Assembly (NCBI GenBank): GCA_017444065.1
Contig: JAFSXJ010000101.1
Location: forward strand, 1-42,117
DNA length: 42,117 nucleotides
Direction of reading: 5' to 3'
Source: Paludibacteraceae bacterium
GTDB lineage: Bacteria > Bacteroidota > Bacteroidia > Bacteroidales > Paludibacteraceae
The notes beneath the pieces were generated by a model. The model did not search any database, had not been told where the DNA came from, and was given only the letters and a program-made list of their open reading frames with translations. This document shows positions 26,902 to 34,941 of the stretch, one piece after another. Every line of letters begins with the position of its first letter. Position 1 is the first letter of the stretch. Position numbers and translations under genes: made by a program.

Positions 26902-28373
26902 GAACAAAATGGATTTGTCTTCTGCTTGCCGCGTGCATGATGTGGGCATGCGCCGGCGATAATGAGCAGTCCCTGGTGCTGGAGAGCGAGGCAGACCTCT
27001 CCGGTCTGCGTATCGCTACGCAGTCAGGCAGTTGTTATGATGTCGAGCTGTCGCCCCGCACGGACATCGAGTTGCAGCGTTACAACACGCTCTCCGATGC
27101 CATACAGGCCTTGAGGCACGGCAATGCGGATGTGCTGCTCAATGACGAGACGGCGCTGAACGCCTATGTATGCCGCGAGCAGGGCATCAAACCGTTATTA
27201 CGGGGAGAGAAAGCGTACCCGACGTCGTTCATGTTCCCGAAGGAAGATACGGCACTTGCCGACGCGTTCAATGCCACGTTAGCGCGACTGAAAGCGGACG
27301 GCACCTACGACCGGATCATCGACTATTGGCTTAACGACCGCTATATAGACGCCGATACGTTCCCACGCATCCCTATGCCCGAACAAGGACGTCCTATCCG
27401 CGTGGCATGTGCCTGCGCAACCGCGCCACTCTCGTTCATGTCGGGCGACGAGTGGTACGGACTGGAGATAGACCTGTTGCGCGAATTTGCAAACGACCAG
27501 AACCGACCGTTGGAAATCAAATTCTATGACGTCACAGCGGCAATCATGTCGCTCAAGACACGTAAGGCAGACCTCTTGTCCGGCGGCGTGTTCATCACAC
27601 CCGAACGGCAGTTGGAGTTCTCGTTCGGCGAGCCGTACTACGATTTCCATAGCACCTATTTCGCATTGGATAGTGAGTCCGGGAACAGCAAGAGCGGCTT
27701 GGCGGAAAGAAGCAAGCACGCCGTGCATAAGAACCTGCTGGCTGAGGACCGATGGCGTTTCATTACAGACGGTCTTTGGGAGACGCTCATCATCAGTTTC
27801 TTCGCTATCCTCTTTGGTTCGCTGTTAGGCATCGTGGTATATCGGATGGGCGAGAGCAGGCGTCGTTGGGCGCGCTCGATAGCGAAAGTATATAACGGCT
27901 TTATCGCCGGCATCCCTGAACTGGTGCTGCTGCTCGTGCTCTTATACGTGGTGTTCGCCAAGAGCGGCCTGTCGGCAGATGTCGTGGCAATCATCGCTTT
28001 TGCCATGTGTTTTGCCTCGGGTGCCGCGGATATCTACAAGACCTCGCTGGCCGCCGTGCCGCACGGACAGACAGAAGCCGGTCTGGCGCTTGGCTTCACG
28101 CCGGTACAGACCTTCTTCAATATTATCTTCCCCCAGGCGGTCAAACACGGGCTGCCACTCTATAAGAGCCTGTGCATCAATATCCTCAAGGCTACTTCCA
28201 TCGTGGGCTACATCGCCATACAGGACCTCACCCGTGCCGGCGACCTCATCCGCAGCCGTACCTTCGATGCGCTGGTACCGCTGCTGGTGGTCACTGTCCT
28301 CTATTTCCTGCTCGTATGGCTCATCGCCGCATTGTTTAATGGTGTTTCTAAAAAGCAAAAGAAAGTATTATGA
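26898..28373 (+). CDS. ABC transporter fusion: permuted solute-binding domain followed by permease
   Basis: The ATG at 26898 overlaps the previous stop and opens a lipoprotein signal (MMWAC, Cys18), giving 491 residues. Binding-protein lobe 2 comes first (about 35-147: [12 protein letters not shown] to [12 protein letters not shown]). Lobe 1 is next (166-257: [54 protein letters not shown]). The permease is last (276-485) with docking loop [21 protein letters not shown]. The [15 protein letters not shown] segment just before the first permease helix is shared with the fusion at 22628. The order L2-L1-permease is a cyclic shift of permease-L2-L1. It overlaps its ATPase by 4 bp. An amino-acid-like solute is inferred from family only. 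Confidence 0.9.
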   Translation: MRTKWICLLLAACMMWACAGDNEQSLVLESEADLSGLRIATQSGSCYDVELSPRTDIELQRYNTLSDAIQALRHGNADVLLNDETALNAYVCREQGIKPLLRGEKAYPTSFMFPKEDTALADAFNATLARLKADGTYDRIIDYWLNDRYIDADTFPRIPMPEQGRPIRVACACATAPLSFMSGDEWYGLEIDLLREFANDQNRPLEIKFYDVTAAIMSLKTRKADLLSGGVFITPERQLEFSFGEPYYDFHSTYFALDSESGNSKSGLAERSKHAVHKNLLAEDRWRFITDGLWETLIISFFAILFGSLLGIVVYRMGESRRRWARSIAKVYNGFIAGIPELVLLLVLLYVVFAKSGLSADVVAIIAFAMCFASGAADIYKTSLAAVPHGQTEAGLALGFTPVQTFFNIIFPQAVKHGLPLYKSLCINILKATSIVGYIAIQDLTRAGDLIRSRTFDALVPLLVVTVLYFLLVWLIAALFNGVSKKQKKVL

Positions 28374-29440
28374 TAACGGTTTCTCATCTCACCAAAACCT
28401 ACCAAAACGCGGATGGCAGTTCGTTGACTGTCCTCAAAGATATCAACTGCGAGATCCATCGCGGCGAGGTCATCAGTATCATCGGTCCTTCGGGTACGGG
28501 CAAGAGCACGTTCCTGCGTGCGCTCAATCTCCTTGACCCGCCTACCGGCGGCAGTATCCTGGTGGATGGCGAGGATATCCTTGCCAAAGGTTATCCGGTG
28601 CATAAACTGCGGCAGAAAATGGGTATGGTCTTCCAGAGCTTCAACCTCTTCGAGCATATGACTGTGCTGGAGAATGTCATGTACGCACCCGTCAAGATCC
28701 GTCAGCAGAGTAAGGCTGAGGCGCGTGAGGAAGCCTTGGCACTACTCAAGCAAGTAGGGCTGGTGGAGAAGGCGAATGTCTATCCCTCCTCGCTCTCCGG
28801 CGGGCAGAAGCAGCGTGTGGCGATAGCCCGTGCACTCGCCATGAAGCCGGAAGCAATCCTCTTTGACGAACCCACCTCGGCGCTTGACCCGACGATGGTC
28901 GGCGAAGTGCTCAGTGTCATACGCCAGTTGGCAAAGAGCGGTCTCACGATGCTCATCGTCACCCACGAGATGCGCTTTGCACGCGACGTCAGCACGCGTA
29001 TTTTCTTTATGAACGAAGGTGTCATCTACGAGGACGGCACACCCGAACAGATCTTCGAGCATCCCGTTCACTCGGCTACCAAGGCGTTCGTACAACGCAT
29101 CCAGAAACTGGTTTACGAGATAGGCTCCGATGATTTTGACTACCTGCAGATCCACACGGGTATCAATCAGTTCTGCATCAAATACAATATCGCTGAGAAA
29201 GCGGAGCCGGCGTACAGTCTGGTCAAAGAGATGCTGTTCACACATATGCGTTCGTTCCGGCCGCTCACCCTGCGCCTCACCCATACCGAGCTCAGCGGTG
29301 TCACGGCATTGGATTTCATGGTGGAGCACCTCGACCACTCGCCACTGACGGATGAAACCAGCAAAGCACTCCGTCCGCAAGTGAAAGAACTTATCGAAGA
29401 ACCCACCAAACGAGGCTTCCGTGTGAAACTGATCATATAA
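28370..29440 (+). CDS. Amino-acid-type ABC transporter ATPase with C-terminal extension (2)
   Basis: A 356-residue paralogue of the ATPase at 24213 with the same motifs ([51 protein letters not shown]) and the same tail of about 110 residues ending RGFRVKLII. Nucleotide identity to the other copy is high over long stretches, for example about 24890-24940 against 29030-29085, which suggests recent duplication or gene conversion. The membrane partners have diverged much further. The ATGA overlap with the fusion gene implies translational coupling and a dedicated pair. Confidence 0.93.
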   Translation: MITVSHLTKTYQNADGSSLTVLKDINCEIHRGEVISIIGPSGTGKSTFLRALNLLDPPTGGSILVDGEDILAKGYPVHKLRQKMGMVFQSFNLFEHMTVLENVMYAPVKIRQQSKAEAREEALALLKQVGLVEKANVYPSSLSGGQKQRVAIARALAMKPEAILFDEPTSALDPTMVGEVLSVIRQLAKSGLTMLIVTHEMRFARDVSTRIFFMNEGVIYEDGTPEQIFEHPVHSATKAFVQRIQKLVYEIGSDDFDYLQIHTGINQFCIKYNIAEKAEPAYSLVKEMLFTHMRSFRPLTLRLTHTELSGVTALDFMVEHLDHSPLTDETSKALRPQVKELIEEPTKRGFRVKLII

Positions 29441-29480
29441 ATGGTAAATGACTAAATGGTAAATGGCTTTATGGCAAATC
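29440..29480 (+). repeat. Stutter repeat of AATGGTAAATG words at a gene start
   Basis: AATGGTAAATGACTAAATGG, then TAAATGGCTTTATGGCAAATC. It holds two candidate start codons (29456 and 29471) of the downstream phosphatase. The same word appears in reverse inside that gene (30405-30439) and again at 39563-39597. Confidence 0.7.
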
Positions 29481-31210
29481 TCAAAGATCTCAAGCGCAAC
29501 AAAGGCGGCTTATGGATACTCATCATAGCCGCAGCAGTATTGGAGGCGACCTCTGTACTGCAGTATTTCTACAGCGAGCATATCATCAATATTGCCGCCG
29601 AACAGGTGGTACAAGGCGAACTGCGCAACATCAACACCTCGATGGAATGTATAGCCGACAGTGCTGCCAATGTGCAACTGAACTACATCGTCGAGCGCAT
29701 GAAGCAGTACCCCAACTGCTATTATACCCTGACTGACGCACAAGGCATGGAACTTGTTCCGCCGCCGGATACTATCGTCGGCGACAAGTACCATCGGTTC
29801 AGTGCAGAAATGGGTACGCACGGCTGGACTCTCTCGGTACTCATACCCGATGCCGACCTCTACGGCCATTTGCGCCGCATAGGAAGAATAGTAACCCTCT
29901 TGATGCTGTTGGGGCTGGCGCTGTTAGTGTTCATTATCTACCGCTCGGCGAAAAACATCCTGAACCTCATCAACGTGCAGGAGGGCAAGCAGCGCATAGA
30001 GAGCGAGCTCCACATCGCCCGTAATATCCAGATGTCGATGTTGCCCAAGACCTTTCCGCCGTATCCCGACCACGAGGATCTGAATATGTACGGCATCATC
30101 ATCCCTGCAAAAGAAGTGGGCGGTGACCTGTATGACTTCTACGTGCGTGACAACCGTCTGTTCTTCTGCATCGGTGACGTGAGCGGCAAGGGCGTACCTG
30201 CGTCGCTGGTCATGGCGGTGACACGTTCACTCTTCCGCACGACTTCGTCGCACGAGAACGACGCGGCAAAGATCGCCTATATGATGAACGAGGCGATGGC
30301 GGAGATGAACGAGCAAAACATGTTCGTCACTCTCTTCATCGGTATGCTCGACCTCACTTCCGGGCAACTCGACTACTGCAATGCCGGGCATAACGCGCCG
30401 GTGTATTTACCATCTGGCAATTCACCATTTACCATTTTAGAATGTCAGCCGAATATCCCGTTGGGTATATTGGCGGGGTACAAGTTCAGCTCACAGCAGA
30501 CACTGCTCCATGCCAACGACAGCCTGTTCCTCTATACCGACGGACTGACGGAGGCGGAGAACGCCGCCAAGCAGCTTTTCGGCGAGGAGCGTATGATGGA
30601 GGCGGTAGCGCGTTGGAACAACGACATGGACTCCAAGCAGCGTATCGAGGCTATGCGGAGCGAAGTGCAAGCGTTCGTCGCCAATGCCGAGCAATCCGAT
30701 GACCTGACTATGCTGTCCGTCATCTGGTCGCCCTCCAACAGTCCGCAGGACGGTCTTACAGCGAACGCAAGTGAGCGGTCTTACAGCGCAAGCGGTCTTA
30801 CAGCCGAAGGCGGTCAGACCTACCGCATGACCATGCGCAACGACATACGTACCATCCCCACGCTGTCCGAATGGGTGGACTCGCTGCCCATCCCGCAGGA
30901 ACTGAACATGACCATCAACCTCGCGCTCGAAGAGGCGGTCAGCAATGTCATGCTATACGCGTACCCTGAAGGAACAGCCGGCGCTGTGGAACTGACAGCC
31001 ACCAAGACGGCCAAGACAATCACCTTCACCATTGAGGACTCCGGCAAGACCTTCGACCCGACTGATCAGGCAGAACCCGATCTCACCCTCTCGGTTGAGG
31101 AACGCCCCATCGGCGGGCTTGGCATACATCTCGTGCGCCAGATCATGGACGAGATACGCTACGAGCGCATCAACAACAAGAATATTTTAACACTCATCAA
31201 ACGCATATGA
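29456..31210 (+). CDS. Membrane PP2C (SpoIIE) phosphatase fused to an anti-sigma-type HATPase
   Basis: The 584-residue protein has a membrane helix at about 18-36 and an extracytoplasmic sensor-like region to about 142. A second helix follows (145-168), then a short signalling helix and a SpoIIE/PP2C phosphatase (about 185-425: AKEVGGDLYDFY, IGDVSGKGVPASLVMA, CNAGHNAP, YTDGLTEAEN, SDDLTML). An RsbW-like HATPase kinase is last (455-584: NLALEEAVSNVMLYAYPEG, GGLGIHLVRQIMD). The two halves oppose each other in partner switching: the kinase phosphorylates a STAS protein and the phosphatase reverses it. The STAS gene overlaps by 4 bp. Residues 432-453 between the halves are written by a GCGGTCT element. 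A start at 29471 is equally possible. Confidence 0.9.
   Translation: MVNGFMANLKDLKRNKGGLWILIIAAAVLEATSVLQYFYSEHIINIAAEQVVQGELRNINTSMECIADSAANVQLNYIVERMKQYPNCYYTLTDAQGMELVPPPDTIVGDKYHRFSAEMGTHGWTLSVLIPDADLYGHLRRIGRIVTLLMLLGLALLVFIIYRSAKNILNLINVQEGKQRIESELHIARNIQMSMLPKTFPPYPDHEDLNMYGIIIPAKEVGGDLYDFYVRDNRLFFCIGDVSGKGVPASLVMAVTRSLFRTTSSHENDAAKIAYMMNEAMAEMNEQNMFVTLFIGMLDLTSGQLDYCNAGHNAPVYLPSGNSPFTILECQPNIPLGILAGYKFSSQQTLLHANDSLFLYTDGLTEAENAAKQLFGEERMMEAVARWNNDMDSKQRIEAMRSEVQAFVANAEQSDDLTMLSVIWSPSNSPQDGLTANASERSYSASGLTAEGGQTYRMTMRNDIRTIPTLSEWVDSLPIPQELNMTINLALEEAVSNVMLYAYPEGTAGAVELTATKTAKTITFTIEDSGKTFDPTDQAEPDLTLSVEERPIGGLGIHLVRQIMDEIRYERINNKNILTLIKRI
30405..30439 (-). repeat. Stutter repeat of AATGGTAAATG words inside the phosphatase domain
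   Basis: On the minus strand TAAAATGGTAAATGGTGAAT is followed by TGCCAGATGGTAAAT. It encodes YLPSGNSPFTIL in the PP2C domain. The words match those at 29440-29480 in the opposite orientation. Confidence 0.6.
30750..30816 (+). repeat. GCGGTCT element, copy 3 (inside phosphatase-kinase linker)
   Basis: CGGTCTTACAGC occurs at 30751, 30776 and 30792 (steps 25 and 16 bp), with the longer core AGCGCAAGCGGTCT at 30785-30798. Successive units are read in different codon phases, so the DNA word, not the peptide, is repeated. Confidence 0.8.
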
Positions 31211-31515
31211 AAGTAGAAATTGAAACCGGCAACAGCGCAAATGCCGTTGTTGCCCGCCTGCAAGGCAGACTCGACACCGCTGCTGCAGTGGATGTAACCC
31301 CGTATTTTGAGCAGCTCGCTCAGTACGCTGCCGGACATATCATCGTCGACTGTGAGCAGTTGGAGTATATCGCCTCTTCGGGGCTGCGCCTGCTGCTCGG
31401 TTTGCGCAAGGAGGTGGCGGCGAAGAGCGGCAGACTACAGATTCGCAGTATCAACAGCGACATCCGTCAGGTCTTTATGATGACCGGATTCATCAGTCTG
31501 TTCGAAATCGTGTAG
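31207..31515 (+). CDS. STAS-domain anti-sigma factor antagonist
   Basis: The 102-residue protein is a single STAS domain of the SpoIIAA/RsbV type. LQGRLDTAAA (18-27) and IIVDCEQLEYIASSGLRLLL (45-64) carry the phosphorylatable serine (57 or 58). It is expected to be the substrate of the kinase and phosphatase halves of the preceding gene, which it overlaps by 4 bp. No sigma factor or other partner gene lies in the window, so the controlled target is unknown; the upstream transporters are candidates only by position. Confidence 0.92.
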   Translation: MKVEIETGNSANAVVARLQGRLDTAAAVDVTPYFEQLAQYAAGHIIVDCEQLEYIASSGLRLLLGLRKEVAAKSGRLQIRSINSDIRQVFMMTGFISLFEIV

Positions 31516-31518
31516 CCC

Positions 31519-32469
31519 ATGTGGGTCGTTTTAGCATTTGTTTCAGCGCTGTGTCTGGGCGGCTACGACATCAGCAAGAAGATTGCCCTGCGCGACCGTC
31601 GAGTAGTGGATGTGCTGACGTGCAGCATCCTCATCAGTAGCCTGATACTCAGCCTGCCGCTCATACTGTCCCGTCTTTGCCCTGAATGGATGACCGGCAC
31701 AGCGTTCTACGTGCCCCATATGGATGCACAGGCACACCTGCTGACGCTGCTTAAGTCATGCATTGTGTTGAGCAGTTGGGTTTTTGCATATATCTCGCTC
31801 AAACATCTGCCTCTGTCCGTTGTCAGTCCGATGCAGGCCACTCGTCCGATGTGGACGCTCATCGGCGCGCTGCTCATTTTCGGTGAACGCCTGAACGCTT
31901 GGCAGTGGGCAGGAGTTATCCTTGCTCTCGGCAGTATATTTGTCTTTTCGTTCCATGGCAAATCATCTCATAGCTTGCCGGCAACGGATAACCGATATTA
32001 CATCTGTCTCGCCCTGGCTATACTCATCGGGTCCTGTTCGGGTTTGTACGACAAGTTTATGATGCGCCGCTACGACCACAACGCCGTGCAGGTCTATTAT
32101 ACCTTCTATCAGGCTGCGATGATGCTTGTGGTGTGGGGCATAGACCGCTTCGCTCACAGAGCAAAGGCCGATGCACTAAACCAACAAGGGCATAATGAGC
32201 GTTTGTCTTTCGATTTACGGTTTTCGACTGGTTGGCTCCCGATATTGCTGATAAGTGTTTTTCTGGTTATCTCCGATAACGTTTATATGCTCGCCTTGCG
32301 CGATCCCGATTCGCTGATTGCCGTGGTCAGCACAATCCGTCGCGGCGGTGCGGTGATTGGCTTTGCATACGGCTTGATTTTCCTACACGAACAGGAACCG
32401 CGGAAGAAGATAGCCTGTATGGCAGGGATCATGGCGGGACTTGTCTGCCTGGCGTTGGGGTCAATATAA
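31519..32469 (+). CDS. EamA/DMT-family transporter
   Basis: A 316-residue protein with about ten hydrophobic helices in two repeats, each ending with an EamA-like motif (PMQATRPMWTLIGALLIFGERL near 105-127, STIRRGGAVIGFAYGLIFLHEQ near 271-294). The family exports small metabolites such as amino acids or purines. It starts 3 bp after the STAS gene. The loop at residues 208-221 (DRFAHRAKADALN) is encoded by a reverse copy of the GCGGTCT element. Confidence 0.88.
   Translation: MWVVLAFVSALCLGGYDISKKIALRDRRVVDVLTCSILISSLILSLPLILSRLCPEWMTGTAFYVPHMDAQAHLLTLLKSCIVLSSWVFAYISLKHLPLSVVSPMQATRPMWTLIGALLIFGERLNAWQWAGVILALGSIFVFSFHGKSSHSLPATDNRYYICLALAILIGSCSGLYDKFMMRRYDHNAVQVYYTFYQAAMMLVVWGIDRFAHRAKADALNQQGHNERLSFDLRFSTGWLPILLISVFLVISDNVYMLALRDPDSLIAVVSTIRRGGAVIGFAYGLIFLHEQEPRKKIACMAGIMAGLVCLALGSI
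32142..32180 (-). repeat. GCGGTCT element, copy 4, inverted (inside the EamA gene)
   Basis: Read on the minus strand this 39-bp stretch aligns without gaps to 20991-21029 in the phosphopantetheinyl transferase gene, 33 of 39 positions identical, and ends in the core AGCGAAGCGGTCT. The host loop is cytoplasmic or periplasmic, between two membrane helices. Confidence 0.65.
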
Positions 32470-32503
32470 TACGTCAATTATAACAACAAAATTCACAAAC
32501 AAT

Positions 32504-33724
32504 ATGAAAAAGTTTTTATCTCTGGTATTAGCCGGCATAGTGCTGGGCTTACCGATGATTGCTCAGGAAGAAGACTACCGCTACACGCGCGACTGGTTGG
32601 GTAACGGTAGTTACGAAGTGGCAGAAAATGTACCTGCAACACGTGTGCCTAAGACTCTTGCAGAAGCAGTACAGCTGCTTCCGGCTCTGCCGACAGCGGA
32701 CGAACTCTGTTTCCAAAGCTCGTTATCGACAGCGGCTACGACTGCTGCCTCGTACAAGGCGGCGATAGAGCAAGCGGAATTGAATGCCATTCAAAACGAT
32801 GCCCTCATTCGCGCAAGAATGGAAGCGGCTCGCAATAAACGTGCGCAGAAGAACCAGCGAGCCATGCAGCAGTACAACAGCAATGTGAATGCGGGGCTGA
32901 TGCCTTCGCAGCAGGAGATGATGGCGCTGTATATGTCCGGCGAGATTAACGAGCGGATGTCGGATGCACAGATGATGGATGTCATGGCTGGTAAGTTCGC
33001 CGCCAAATGGGGTGTTTCCAAAGAGGAATATCTCAAGATCATCAACCTTGCACAGAAGAACGAGAAGCAAGCGGAGGCCTACCTCAAGTCCAACCATCCC
33101 GAGCTCTACCAGCGTCTGTATGCTGCCAATGCCGGCTATGATGCGCAGAACGATTCGGAGGATCCGCGCGACGAACGCTTTGGCGAGATAACAGCGGAGA
33201 TACAAAGCATAGGAGACGAGTTCAATCAAATCCTGCTGGCTGATAACGGCTACGGCCAACTGCTTGACCAACTGCGCAAGGAATGGCTAAGCAGTGCGGA
33301 ATCCAAAGAGATAGAGGCGATCGAGAAGAACCTTTGGTCGCGCGTGGAAGGATGGATTCCAACGCTCAAGACCACGGCTGGCTTAGTGCCATATCCCGAA
33401 TGGTGGACGGCTGACCGCAAGCGTGAGAATGCACTCATTGACCAGTGGAACAAGCGCGTGGCTCCAAGGTGGCTGAAGATGGCGCAGGACAGCGAACGTC
33501 AGATAAAAAGCGCCTATGAGAAACTGGCTAAGCTGGAAGCGGAGAATGAGCAGTTGGCAGCACAGGGTGAAGCGGACAACTATATCTATCTGACCAACAA
33601 ACAATTGCTGAACGGCTATATGCACCAACTCATTCGCCTCATCCAGCCCTACGACGACGCACTCCGGTTTCCGTTCATCGAACACGTAGAGGAGACCGGC
33701 TCGGCAATCTTAGGTAAAGGTTGA
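32504..33724 (+). CDS. Unknown secreted helical protein
   Basis: The ATG at 32504 opens a signal peptide (1-21, LGLPMIAQ); an in-frame start further up would lie in the EamA gene. The 406-residue product begins EEDYRYTRDWLGNGSYEVA, is rich in Ala, Glu, Gln and Lys, and is mostly predicted helical. Likely coiled-coil parts lie near 90-125 and 345-375 (KSAYEKLAKLEAENEQLAAQ). No catalytic motif or membrane segment is recognised. It is the last intact gene of the long rightward run; a decayed gene starts 17 bp later. Periplasmic location is inferred from the signal. Confidence 0.75.
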   Translation: MKKFLSLVLAGIVLGLPMIAQEEDYRYTRDWLGNGSYEVAENVPATRVPKTLAEAVQLLPALPTADELCFQSSLSTAATTAASYKAAIEQAELNAIQNDALIRARMEAARNKRAQKNQRAMQQYNSNVNAGLMPSQQEMMALYMSGEINERMSDAQMMDVMAGKFAAKWGVSKEEYLKIINLAQKNEKQAEAYLKSNHPELYQRLYAANAGYDAQNDSEDPRDERFGEITAEIQSIGDEFNQILLADNGYGQLLDQLRKEWLSSAESKEIEAIEKNLWSRVEGWIPTLKTTAGLVPYPEWWTADRKRENALIDQWNKRVAPRWLKMAQDSERQIKSAYEKLAKLEAENEQLAAQGEADNYIYLTNKQLLNGYMHQLIRLIQPYDDALRFPFIEHVEETGSAILGKG

Positions 33725-33740
33725 TTGTACTCTGAACAAG

Positions 33741-34404
33741 ATGAAACGCAACGTGTTGCCTATATTACTACCTGTTCGGTCGATAGTTTTCCTGTTGACG
33801 TTTGTCGTCTGCGCCTGGATGGCAAAAACAGACCTCAGCGCAACTGGCAGACCTTCTGGCAGCTGATTAACTATCGGCGTGGCACCACGCGCCGGACGGC
33901 CATACTGCTTGTAACCTTGTTGGTGCTGGTGGTAGGCATGGCGGGGATGTATTTGGCAGGATTCCTGTTATACGGCAATATGTTGTACGCGCCACCGGTG
34001 ATAATTGCGCCTATAGCCAAATGGATAGCAATAATCAATATCGTGCTGCTGCCAGTCTCTACGACCTTCGCAGAAGACGGTCTGTATCTCGGCTGTGGAG
34101 TGAACCAAATCAAGAACAAGTACGCGGCTATCCTTGTGCCGACATTCTGTTTGTGCCGATGTTTGTCGCGGGTATCTGGCTCATGGGCCGGCATTTTCCT
34201 GCTCGGCTACGCTACTGCTATTCCTCTCTATGCCGTTAGTGCTCAATTCGGTAGGGTCATTCGCCCTCATGTTGCTGTATATTCCTATTCGGCTACGGCA
34301 TGTGGCTGTTCTTCGATTGGTACGATTGTTTCTTCCTGGACTGGGTGCTGTTCGCAAACATGAAATTTCTTTGGTTCTGCGGTTGCAACCTACCGTTTCT
34401 AATT
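33741..34404 (+). pseudogene. Decayed multi-helix membrane protein, possibly CPBP-like
   Basis: The ATG at 33741 begins MKRNVLPILLPVRSIVFLLT and reaches a stop after about 41 codons. Hydrophobic protein-like sequence then continues in other frames: frame 2 (GTTRRTAILLVTLLVLVVG, LLPVSTTFAEDGLYLGCGVN, up to about 34150), frame 1 (VPMFVAGIWLMGRHF), frame 2 (FLLGYATAIPLYAV), frame 0 (LVLNSVGSFALMLLYIPIR), frame 1 (LFGYGMWLFFDWYDCFFLD). At least five frame changes in 660 bp mark it as a pseudogene, and small deletions are likely. The FAEDGLYLGCGVNQIKNKYA part recalls intramembrane CPBP (CAAX-like) proteins, whose second motif would fall in the damaged stretch. The longest open frame (33725-34363) is not a gene of its own. 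Confidence 0.75.
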
Positions 34405-34495
34405 GGGCTACCTGCGACCAACTGTCGCTTCATTGCGTCAAGGGACATACGACGCAGTTTACACTGATGCCGGTTCGCATAGAACTGAAATTTTT

Positions 34496-34566
34496 CCCAT
34501 AACAACAATTTTGTTTCCCATAGCAACAATTTTGTTTCCCATAGCAACAATTTTGTTGCCAATAGC
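34496..34566 (+). repeat. 21-bp tandem repeat with internal dyad
   Basis: Three units of CCCATAGCAACAATTTTGTTT (the first has AA for AG) start at 34496, 34517 and 34538, and a partial fourth starts at 34559. Each unit contains AACAA-TT-TTGTT, so every copy can form a small hairpin. The array lies just past the pseudogene. Confidence 0.9.
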
Positions 34567-34716
34567 AATCCCCTTAACAATCCCCTATATAAATATATAT
34601 AATAATGGTAAAGACACGCACGCATGCGCGTGCAATCATCCCCATCCTCAAATGTAAGGGATAGATATTTTGCCGGAAAACCGGCAGACCGCTATTGGAA
34701 TGCTGTCATGTAGTGA

Positions 34717-34766
34717 TTGGAAGATGGTCGCGTGATGCTCGCGACCATCACGCGACCATCTTCCAA
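34717..34766. repeat. Perfect 21-bp inverted repeat with an alternative hairpin
   Basis: The 21 bases 34717-34737 (TTGGAAGATGG then TCGCGTGATG) are exactly complementary to 34746-34766, with an 8-base loop CTCGCGAC. A competing 10-bp perfect stem uses GATGGTCGCG (34723-34732) and CGCGACCATC (34740-34749), because that right-arm word occurs twice. No T run follows on either strand, so it is not an ordinary terminator, and no target-site duplication is apparent. Confidence 0.9.
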
Positions 34767-34850
34767 CAACAAAACGAGAACAATCCAAGAGCCCAATGGC
34801 CGGGAAACGAATCCAAAGTTGCCCTATGTAACAATTATTCTCGTGAATTA

Positions 34851-34882
34851 TTTGCATAATTCATATTTTTTTTGTATCTTTG
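34851..34882 (+). promoter_or_regulatory. Promoter of the HAD phosphatase gene
   Basis: TTTG at 34851-34854, 20 bp, TATCTTTG at 34875-34882. The expected start is near 34889, about 53 nt before the ATG at 34942. Confidence 0.85.
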
Positions 34883-34941
34883 CTGCGTTTCTCAAACACG
34901 GACAAATAGGAAATAAAAGCAACAACTAATTGATATATCTG

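Larger units (their letters stand above)
34405..34941. other. Gene-free repeat-rich stretch
   Basis: No coding sequence is supported here. It holds the 21-bp tandem repeat (34496-34566), an A/T-rich tract with alternating TATA (34583-34604), a GCACGC/GCGTGC hairpin near 34618-34633, a GCCGG-AAAA-CCGGC hairpin (34672-34685), the long inverted repeat (34717-34766) and the promoter of the HAD gene (34851-34882). Confidence 0.7.

Noticed and set aside
30785-30798. The GCAAGCGGTC core resembles the DNA uptake signal of some Pasteurellaceae (ACAAGCGGT).
   Set aside because: All other evidence places the window in Bacteroidales, where no such uptake system is established, and the copies are clustered arrays rather than single scattered words.
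33725-34363. Intact 212-residue membrane protein
   Set aside because: Its first 35 and last 60 residues are out of the conserved frame; the protein-like text moves between frames, so it is part of a pseudogene.
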